A program made the translations under genes and the position numbers. Under the pieces are notes generated by a model. The model was not told the origin of the DNA. It worked only from the letters and a program-made list of their open reading frames with translations, and did not search any database. A stretch of 13,288 nucleotides of DNA, taken from positions 1 to 13,288 of the forward strand of contig CAZPZZ010000114.1 of the NCBI GenBank assembly GCA_964591245.1. Direction: 5' to 3'. This document shows, one piece after another, positions 7,428-13,288 of the stretch (positions within the stretch are counted from its first letter, which is position 1; every line of letters starts with the position of its first letter). The stretch comes from CAZPZZ01 sp964591245 (GTDB taxonomy: Bacteria; Acidobacteriota; Vicinamibacteria; Vicinamibacterales; UBA8438).

Positions 7428-9092
7428 ATGGAGCGAGAGACTCTTGACGTCGATGTCTTGATCGTTGGTGGCGGTCCCGCGGGGCTATCGGCAGCGCTCC
7501 GGCTTGCTACTCAATCGCGCGGCCAGGGTGGCGAACCGTTGTCCATTGCCCTGTTGGAGAAATCGCGCCAGAGTGGCTCGCACATGTTGTCCGGCGCTGT
7601 GCTTGACCCCTCGGGGTTAGACGCATTGGTACCAGACTGGAAAGAACGCGGTGCCCCGGTGGAGACTGCCGTTCACGATGATCGCATTTATTATCTGACG
7701 CCACGGTCGCGCTTTCGCTTCCCACTCATTCCCCCGCCGCTCAAGAATCATGGCAACTACGTCATCTCGTTGAATCGTCTCGTCCGTTGGCTTGCGGAAC
7801 AGGCCGAAGCGGCTGGTGTGGATGTATTCACAGGCTTTGCCGGAAGAGAGGTGCTCTACGAGGGCGATCGGGTCGTTGGGGTGCGGACGGGCGACCGGGG
7901 CATTGGTAAGGACGGCGACCGCCGGCCGAATTATGAGCCCGGCGTAGACATCAGGGCGAAGGTCACGATTTTCGCCGACGGGGTACGGGGGAATCTGACG
8001 AAGACTGTCATACAGCGATTCGAGCTCCATGGCCCGTCACCTCAGACCTATGCCATTGGGATCAAAGAATTGTGGGAGGTGCCCGGGGACCGCGTACGAG
8101 CGGGCCGGGTCATCCATACCATGGGGTACCCATTACGGAACGAAGAGTTTGGCGGCGGGTTCATATATGCACTGCCAGAGGGGCGTCTCTCCGTGGGATT
8201 CGTGGCAGGGCTCGACTATCGCGATCCACTCTTTGATCCGCACATGGCGTTCCAACGTTTCAAGCAACATCCCCTGGTTACGGAGTTGTTGGCGGACGGA
8301 GAGATGCTGCGCTATGGGGCCAAGGCGTTGCCCGAGGGCGGTTGGTATGCGTTGCCGCGATGCCACGTGGATGGGGGACTGATCATTGGGGACGCTGCCG
8401 GGTTCTTGAACTCGATGCGACTTAAGGGGGTTCATCTTGCGATGAAGAGCGGCATCTGCGCAGCCGACGCGGCGCTTGAGGCCGTGCGTGCTGAGGACCT
8501 CTCTGCGTCGAAGTTGGCCAAGTTCCAAGAATTGATCGACGGTGGGAGTCTTCGCCGGGAACTCTATCCGGTGCGAAACGTGCACCAGGCGTTCGGACGG
8601 GGATTTTTTGCGGGACTCGTGTTCTCCGGAGTGTCGCTGCTCACCGGGGGAGCCTGGCCGCGGGGAGCGCTCTCCTCCGAGCCTGGCCATGAGCGCTTGG
8701 CCCATCGCGCTGAATATTACGGGGCTGGCTCGTTACCCCCAGAAAATGGGGGGCCTGCTGTCCAGATCGACCGCAAGCTGACGTTCGACAAATTGACCAA
8801 CGTGCACTATTCGGGAACACGCCACGACGAGAATCAACCTGGGCACCTGCTGGTCCAAGATACCAACGTGTGCCGTACGCAATGCCGGGAAGAGTATGGC
8901 AATCCGTGTATCCGGTTTTGCCCAGCTAATGTGTACGAAGTGGTCGAAGATGAGAGTCGTGGTGGGCATCGGTTACAGATTAATGCGTCCAACTGTGTCC
9001 ACTGCAAGACGTGCGACATCATGGATCCATACCAGATCATCGACTGGGTGCCACCGGAGGGCGGGGGGGGACCTGAGTATGAGGGTATGTAG
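7428..9092 (+). CDS. Electron transfer flavoprotein:ubiquinone oxidoreductase
   Basis: A 554-residue ETF-QO, close to the usual size. It oxidises reduced ETF and passes electrons to the membrane quinone pool, so it sits on the cytoplasmic face of the inner membrane. The N-terminal FAD site is VLIVGGGPAG at residues 10-19. A middle hydrophobic segment (FFAGLVFSGVSLLTGGAWP) resembles the membrane-contacting, quinone-binding part of known ETF-QOs. The C-terminal ferredoxin-like domain has Cys498 (RFCPANVYE) and Cys523-x2-Cys526-x2-Cys529 (NCVHCKTCDI). This spacing is the same as that of the mammalian 4Fe-4S ligands. Fusion of the flavin and iron-sulfur parts separates it from split FixC/FixX. 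ATG 7428 lies six bases after the etfA stop with only a weak GAG upstream, so coupling to etfA is likely. Together the three genes give a complete path from acyl-CoA dehydrogenases to quinone. Confidence 0.95.
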   Translation: MERETLDVDVLIVGGGPAGLSAALRLATQSRGQGGEPLSIALLEKSRQSGSHMLSGAVLDPSGLDALVPDWKERGAPVETAVHDDRIYYLTPRSRFRFPLIPPPLKNHGNYVISLNRLVRWLAEQAEAAGVDVFTGFAGREVLYEGDRVVGVRTGDRGIGKDGDRRPNYEPGVDIRAKVTIFADGVRGNLTKTVIQRFELHGPSPQTYAIGIKELWEVPGDRVRAGRVIHTMGYPLRNEEFGGGFIYALPEGRLSVGFVAGLDYRDPLFDPHMAFQRFKQHPLVTELLADGEMLRYGAKALPEGGWYALPRCHVDGGLIIGDAAGFLNSMRLKGVHLAMKSGICAADAALEAVRAEDLSASKLAKFQELIDGGSLRRELYPVRNVHQAFGRGFFAGLVFSGVSLLTGGAWPRGALSSEPGHERLAHRAEYYGAGSLPPENGGPAVQIDRKLTFDKLTNVHYSGTRHDENQPGHLLVQDTNVCRTQCREEYGNPCIRFCPANVYEVVEDESRGGHRLQINASNCVHCKTCDIMDPYQIIDWVPPEGGGGPEYEGM

Positions 9093-9127
9093 AGGAAAAA
9101 GGAGATGCGCACTCTCCACGTTACGTT

Positions 9128-9847
9128 GTGCCGACGGGGTCTCTCGATGACCAGCGTGATCAGCGTCATGCGTTGCGCAACCGGGGGGAAAAGGCGTTGA
9201 CCTGGTGGCAACGTGCTCAGGTGTCAGCGATCGCGAGTGTCGGGGCTCCGTTCGTCGGGGCATTGTGCCGGACCTTGAGGTGGCGGGTTGAGGGCTTAGA
9301 GCATTACGACGCGATCGTGGCGGAGGGCCGCCAGCCAATTTTTGCGTTTTGGCACGGTCGGATACTTGCCTCGACCTATTTTTGGCGGCACCGTGGCATC
9401 GTCGTGATGACGAGCCAGAATTTCGATGGTGAGTGGATTGCCCGAATCATCGGACGTTTCGGATATGGTACGGCGCGGGGGTCGACATCTCGAGGCGGCC
9501 GACGCGCGCTTATTCAACTCAAGCGAGAGGTGTTTGCGGGCCGGCCGGCAGCCTTCACGGTAGATGGTCCTCGTGGTCCTGCGGGGCGCGTGCAGCCCGG
9601 GGCGGTCTGGCTAGCTGGAGTTACCGGCCAACCGGTTCTGCCATTTCACGTCGAAGCGGAACGCGCGTGGTCGACTGCAAGCTGGGATCGTGCCCAGGTG
9701 CCGAGACCCTTTAGCCGGGTCGCGGTGGCGATCGGGACACCGCTCGAAGTGCCCGATCCGTCGACGGAAGGTGTCGTGGAGGAATATCGGGTCGAGTTAC
9801 AGGAAACATTGGGCGCGCTCAGCGCGCGTGCTCATGCCTTGCTGTAA
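9128..9847 (+). CDS. DUF374 lysophospholipid acyltransferase-family protein
   Basis: A DUF374 protein (LPLAT superfamily), up to 239 residues. Family motifs are FAFWHGRILAS, with the His that stands in for the HX4D histidine; VMTSQNFDGEWIARIIGRFGYGTARGS with GGRRAL; and TVDGPRGPAGRVQPGAVWLAGVTGQPVLP. A hydrophobic N-terminal segment (VSAIASVGAPFVGALC) suggests membrane association. Family members transfer acyl chains to lipids. LpxJ, a late lipid A acyltransferase of Helicobacter and Campylobacter, belongs here, so a lipid A role is possible but not shown. The start is uncertain. GTG 9128 has no ribosome-binding site. TTG 9197 has GGGGGGA upstream and would give 216 residues beginning MTWWQRAQ, closer to the family norm. 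It follows the ETF-QO gene by 35 bases and precedes the HDAC-family gene by 35 bases. Confidence 0.85.
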   Translation: MPTGSLDDQRDQRHALRNRGEKALTWWQRAQVSAIASVGAPFVGALCRTLRWRVEGLEHYDAIVAEGRQPIFAFWHGRILASTYFWRHRGIVVMTSQNFDGEWIARIIGRFGYGTARGSTSRGGRRALIQLKREVFAGRPAAFTVDGPRGPAGRVQPGAVWLAGVTGQPVLPFHVEAERAWSTASWDRAQVPRPFSRVAVAIGTPLEVPDPSTEGVVEEYRVELQETLGALSARAHALL

Positions 9848-9882
9848 TACAGTGGGGGGGAGTCGGAGCGGAGAGGGTCGAG

Positions 9883-10908
9883 ATGGTGCTCATTGGTAGC
9901 GACCGTTTTGTTGAACATCAGCCTCCAGACGGTCACCCTGAGCGGCCCGACCGCGCGCGAGTGATGAGTCGGGTGGCGCGGCGTTGGGTAGAGTCCGGCG
10001 GGGTGCTCACCGCACCGCGCGTGGCGACTGCCGAAGAACTGACGAGAGTCCATGCCGCGCCCTACGTGGATCAGATCTCCCACACGGCAGGGCAGCGACT
10101 ACAGCTTGATCCGGATACGTATACCTCGGACGATTCGTACGAGATCGCGTTGCTTGCGGCGGGCGCCACGATTGACGCGGTGGAGGCGACACGGGCCAGT
10201 GGAGAGCCGGCGCTCGCACTGGTCAGACCGCCAGGGCATCACGCGGAAGCTGAACGGGCCATGGGATTTTGTCTGTTTAACAGCGTGGCGGTGGCCGCCG
10301 CTGCCGCTCGGGCGGCTGGGGTAAGCCGTGTCGCGATCATTGACTACGATGTCCATCATGGAAATGGGACGCAATGGATTTTCTACAATGACCCCACGGT
10401 GTTGTATGTGTCGCTGCACCAATACCCGTTTTACCCCGGAACCGGGGCGGTTACGGATGTTGGGCAGGGTGAGGGGCTGGGGTTTACGCTCAACGTGCCG
10501 TTAGCGGCTGGCGCGACTGATGCGGACTATGATCGTGCCATGCGCGAACTCGTCGTCCCGATCGTTACGTCGTTCGAGCCAGGGTTGGTCTTGCTCTCGG
10601 CGGGATTTGATGCGCATGTCCGCGATCCTCTCGGGGGAATGCAGGTGTCGACGGCGGGCTATGCCGCGATGACAGGGCATGTTCAACGACTCGCTCGTCA
10701 CTGTTGCGGTGGTCAGCTCGCAGCCGTTGTCGAGGGGGGATATGACCTGGTCAGTCTCGAGGAGTGCCTTGACTCGACGGTCATGCAGTTGGCGAAAAAT
10801 CCCCCTCCGGAGGAGGCGCCCGTGACTGGTGATACGGCCCGTGTTGACGACGTGTTGCCGATGGTGCGGCGGGCACTGGCGCCCTATTGGATGAGTCTTG
10901 CGGAATAG
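9883..10908 (+). CDS. Histone deacetylase-family zinc deacetylase
   Basis: A 341-residue bacterial member of the arginase/HDAC fold (HDAC, AcuC, acetylpolyamine amidohydrolase group), of typical length. The active site is complete: RPPGHH at residues 115-120 gives the His119-His120 pair; DYDVHHGNGTQ gives zinc ligands Asp156 and His158; SAGFDAH gives the third ligand Asp253; and EGGYDL gives the transition-state Tyr297. It should hydrolyse an acetyl-amide bond. The substrate could be an acetyl-lysine protein such as acetyl-CoA synthetase (as for AcuC), an acetylpolyamine or another small molecule; the sequence does not decide. GAGAGG at about 9871-9876 lies upstream of ATG 9883. It is probably the last gene of the etf transcript, being followed by a gap with a new promoter-like box. 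Confidence 0.93.
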   Translation: MVLIGSDRFVEHQPPDGHPERPDRARVMSRVARRWVESGGVLTAPRVATAEELTRVHAAPYVDQISHTAGQRLQLDPDTYTSDDSYEIALLAAGATIDAVEATRASGEPALALVRPPGHHAEAERAMGFCLFNSVAVAAAAARAAGVSRVAIIDYDVHHGNGTQWIFYNDPTVLYVSLHQYPFYPGTGAVTDVGQGEGLGFTLNVPLAAGATDADYDRAMRELVVPIVTSFEPGLVLLSAGFDAHVRDPLGGMQVSTAGYAAMTGHVQRLARHCCGGQLAAVVEGGYDLVSLEECLDSTVMQLAKNPPPEEAPVTGDTARVDDVLPMVRRALAPYWMSLAE

Positions 10909-10965
10909 GACTCGAACGTCACTTCTTTCGGTTGTGCGAAGGGCAACTCAAGTCGTTGCTTTCCT

Positions 10966-10991
10966 GCCAGGATGTTCTGGTAATTCCTGGC
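10966..10991 (+). repeat. Inverted repeat upstream of leuS
   Basis: GCCAGGA at 10966-10972 pairs with TCCTGGC at 10985-10991 around a 12-base loop. The left arm is also half of a shorter palindrome, TCCTG-C-CAGGA at 10962-10972, so TCCTG/CAGGA elements occur three times in 30 bases. The repeat lies 57 bases after the HDAC-family stop and just before the TATAAT at 10996. It has no T-run, so it may be an operator at the leuS promoter or a weak terminator element. This is inference. Confidence 0.4.
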
Positions 10992-10995
10992 TTGG

Positions 10996-11001
10996 TATAA
11001 T
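10996..11001 (+). promoter_or_regulatory. leuS: -10 box of a probable leuS promoter
   Basis: TATAAT at 10996-11001 is a perfect -10 hexamer, 51 bases before the likely leuS start. The spaced -35 position (around 10973-10978, TGTTCT) is poor, so an activator or extended contacts may be needed. Transcription would begin near 11008, exactly where a small hairpin starts (GATGCT 11008-11013 with AGCATC 11022-11027). The leader of about 45 bases is too short for a T-box. Confidence 0.5.
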
Positions 11002-11052
11002 CCGGCAGATGCTTGACTGTGAGCATCACTCCAACCTTCTTTTGTGATTGCC

Positions 11053-13288
11053 GTGTCTGATTACGATCCGCAAGCCATCGAAGAGAAATGGCAGCGGCGC
11101 TGGGCCGATGCTCGCACCTTTGAGGTGACGGAGGACCCAGACCGCCCAAAGTACTACTGCCTTGTCATGTTTGCCTATCCGTCTGGGCATGCGCACGTCG
11201 GTCATGTACGGAATTACATGATCGGAGACGTGATTGCACGTATGAAACGGATGCGGGGATTCAACGTGCTCCATCCGTTCGGTTGGGACGCGTTTGGTCT
11301 TCCTGCCGAAAACGCGGCTATCAAGCATCGTTCACATCCGGAGACGTGGACGCTCGACAACATCGCTCACATGAAGGGGCAGCTTCAGCGGCTGGGGGTC
11401 AGCTATGCGTGGGAGCGTGAACTTGCGACCTGTGAGCCGGAGTACTACCGGTGGAATCAGTGGCTATTCCTGAAGATGTTCGAGCGGGAGCTGGCGTATC
11501 GCCGTCGGTCGACGGTCAATTGGTGCCAGAGCTGTGCGACCGTCCTGGCGAACGAGCAAGTGGAAGACGGCGTGTGCTGGCGTTGCGGCACGGCGGTCGA
11601 ACCGCGTGATCTTGAGCAGTGGTTTCTACGGATTACCGAGTACGCCGACGGGCTGCTTGACGGCATCGACCAACTGGATGAGTGGCCGGGGAAGGTGCTC
11701 ACGATGCAGCGGAACTGGATCGGCCGTTCCGAGGGCGCTCGGGTCCGGTTTCCAGTGCAATCGAGATCGGCCGCTGAGGGTTCCAGTGGGAGGGAAGCGG
11801 AGCCGGAGATCGATGTCTTTACGACCCGAGTGGACACGATCTTTGGGGCGTCCTGCGTCTTGCTTGCACCAGAGCACGACCTGGTCGATCGCTTTGCCGA
11901 CGAGTCTTCTGCCCCGGAAGCATTTCGTCGTCGTGTGCAGCAGTTCAGGGCGATAGATCGTACCGACCGGTTGACCGGTGCGATGGAGAAAGAAGGCTTT
12001 GATACCGGTAGAAGGTGTATCAACCCGTTCTCTGGTCAATCAGTGCCGATCTGGATCGCGAACTTCGTTTTGGCGGATTACGGTACGGGTGCCGTGATGG
12101 CGGTTCCGGCTCATGACCAGCGCGATTTTGAGTTCGCGCGAAAGTACGAGCTGCCCGTGACAGTGGTAATCCAACCCGAGACCGACGGGAATGCGGTCCT
12201 GGACGGGGAGACCATGTCGGAGGCGTACGCCGGAGCAGGAGTATTGGTCAACTCAGGCGAGTTTACGGGACGGTCAACAGAGGGTGCTGCGACTGAAATG
12301 GCGCTAGCGGCGAAGGCCAAGGGAGTGGGCCGACCAGCCGTGCAGTTCCGGCTCAAGGATTGGGGCGTCTCACGTCAACGCTATTGGGGAACCCCGATCC
12401 CCATCATCCACTGCGACGCGTGCGGGCTACAACCGGTGCCCTATAAGGATCTGCCGGTGGAATTACCCAAAGGAGTCGAATTCAGCGGACGGGGTGATTC
12501 CCCATTGGCGCAGATTCCAGAATTCGTCGAGACGACCTGTCCTTCCTGCGATGGTCCAGCCAGGCGTGAGACCGACACGATGGACACGTTCGTGGACTCG
12601 TCCTGGTACTTCTATCGTTTTTGTGATCCGACGAATTCTCAGGCGATCTTCGATCCTGACAAAGTGAAGTACTGGGCACCGGTTGACTTCTATATCGGCG
12701 GGGTCGAGCACGCTATCCTTCATCTCATCTACTCTCGATTTTTCTGTCGGGTGTTCCAGGACCTCGGCCTGGTGAGTCACGACGAGCCGTTTACTCGTCT
12801 TTTGACACAGGGCATGGTGTTGCGCGAAGGCGCGGTCATGTCGAAGTCGAAGGGGAATGTCGTAGACCCGGATCAGATGATCACGAGGTTTGGGGCCGAT
12901 GCGCTGCGTCTGTATGAAATGTTCGTCGCGCCACCAGAGAAGGAAATTGAATGGACGGATTCAGGCCTCGAAGGTAGTTTTCGATTTCTGACCCGAGTGT
13001 GGCGCCTCGTTACGGGTGTTTCTCACATCGTCGTTCCGCTGTCAGACGTTGACCGGGGCCTGTCGTCGCTGGACGACGCACACCGGGCGCTTCGGCGTAG
13101 AACGCACAATTCGATTCGTCGTGTATCTTCCGATCTCGATCCGCGCGCTCACTTGAACACGGCCGTGTCTGCACTGATGGAACTGGTCAACGATCTCTAT
13201 GCGTTTTGCGACCAGTGCGGCGTGGCGGTGTCTGGGGCGAGCCAGGGGGACGTGTCACGCTCTGTTCCCCTGGAGACGCCGGCTGTGC
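11053..13288 (+). CDS. leuS: Leucyl-tRNA synthetase, 5' part
   Basis: 745 codons of a class I synthetase that charges tRNA-Leu; the usual length is 820-870, so about the last tenth lies beyond the window. Seen in order: catalytic HVGH (HIGH motif, residues 48-51); zinc motif Cys158-x2-Cys161 with Cys175-x2-Cys178; CP1 editing domain with TTRVDT at 257-262 and DYGTGAVMAVPAHDQRD at 342-358, with Asp355 at the position of the editing aspartate; DWGVSRQRYWG at 436-446; a second cysteine set Cys454/Cys457 and Cys496/Cys499; MDTFVDSSWYF; and VMSKS at 595-599. The KMSKS first Lys is replaced by Val, while the second Lys (598) is kept. This arrangement is that of bacterial LeuRS, not IleRS or ValRS. 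GTG 11053 gives MSDYDPQAIEEKW, the typical beginning; GTG 11044 is also in frame. Neither has a visible Shine-Dalgarno sequence. It has its own promoter-like box. Confidence 0.97.
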   Translation, partial: MSDYDPQAIEEKWQRRWADARTFEVTEDPDRPKYYCLVMFAYPSGHAHVGHVRNYMIGDVIARMKRMRGFNVLHPFGWDAFGLPAENAAIKHRSHPETWTLDNIAHMKGQLQRLGVSYAWERELATCEPEYYRWNQWLFLKMFERELAYRRRSTVNWCQSCATVLANEQVEDGVCWRCGTAVEPRDLEQWFLRITEYADGLLDGIDQLDEWPGKVLTMQRNWIGRSEGARVRFPVQSRSAAEGSSGREAEPEIDVFTTRVDTIFGASCVLLAPEHDLVDRFADESSAPEAFRRRVQQFRAIDRTDRLTGAMEKEGFDTGRRCINPFSGQSVPIWIANFVLADYGTGAVMAVPAHDQRDFEFARKYELPVTVVIQPETDGNAVLDGETMSEAYAGAGVLVNSGEFTGRSTEGAATEMALAAKAKGVGRPAVQFRLKDWGVSRQRYWGTPIPIIHCDACGLQPVPYKDLPVELPKGVEFSGRGDSPLAQIPEFVETTCPSCDGPARRETDTMDTFVDSSWYFYRFCDPTNSQAIFDPDKVKYWAPVDFYIGGVEHAILHLIYSRFFCRVFQDLGLVSHDEPFTRLLTQGMVLREGAVMSKSKGNVVDPDQMITRFGADALRLYEMFVAPPEKEIEWTDSGLEGSFRFLTRVWRLVTGVSHIVVPLSDVDRGLSSLDDAHRALRRRTHNSIRRVSSDLDPRAHLNTAVSALMELVNDLYAFCDQCGVAVSGASQGDVSRSVPLETPAV

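Noticed and set aside
9883..10908. Eukaryotic contamination or gene transfer suggested by the histone deacetylase
   Set aside because: HDAC-fold deacetylases are common in bacteria, and the gene's length, base use and tight placement match its neighbours.
11002..11052. T-box or other riboswitch controlling leuS
   Set aside because: The leader between the -10 box and the start is about 50 bases, far too short for a T-box, and no specifier loop or antiterminator is visible.

Overview
The window reads as chromosomal housekeeping DNA from a GC-rich, Gram-negative-type bacterium. Every gene is on the + strand. The closest feel of the genes (a GspG/PilA-like prepilin of the type common in Acidobacteriota and Methylomirabilota/NC10-like lineages, an ETF/ETF-QO cluster, a DUF374 acyltransferase and a bacterial HDAC-family gene) suggests a deep-branching phylum such as Acidobacteriota, NC10 or Nitrospirota. 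That is an impression from the proteins, not a phylogenetic result.

Layout. (1) 1-222 is the C-terminal end of the tRNA dimethylallyltransferase gene miaA. (2) 223-488 is a markedly AT-rich intergenic stretch with repeated GTCA elements, leading into a lone type IV prepilin gene (489-1019), which is closed by a strong stem-loop (1062-1098). (3) A TATAAT box at 1165-1170 precedes a fatty-acid-synthesis cluster: DUF177/YceD, rpmF (L32), fabD, fabG, acpP and fabF. plsX and fabH, usually found between rpmF and fabD in this arrangement, are absent. (4) After a 280-base gap holding a perfect 7-bp hairpin come etfB, etfA and the ETF:quinone oxidoreductase gene, packed almost without spacing. They are followed by a DUF374 acyltransferase gene and an HDAC-family deacetylase gene. 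(5) A new promoter-like TATAAT at 10996-11001 precedes leuS, which runs off the right edge of the window.

How it fits together. The central 12 kb is weighted towards acyl-chain metabolism. Malonyl-ACP loading (FabD), the carrier (AcpP), the first reduction (FabG) and elongation (FabF) lie next to the electron exit route of acyl-CoA dehydrogenation (ETF to ETF-QO to quinone) and a probable lipid or lipid A acyltransferase. YceD/L32 and LeuRS tie the neighbourhood to translation, as is usual for fab clusters.

I found no convincing undescribed system. No CRISPR array, tRNA, rRNA, transposase, integrase or toxin-antitoxin pair is visible. The items worth a second look are the AT-rich operator-like region before the pilin, the missing plsX/fabH, several unusual start-codon contexts, small hairpins in leaders, and a substituted KMSKS motif in LeuRS.
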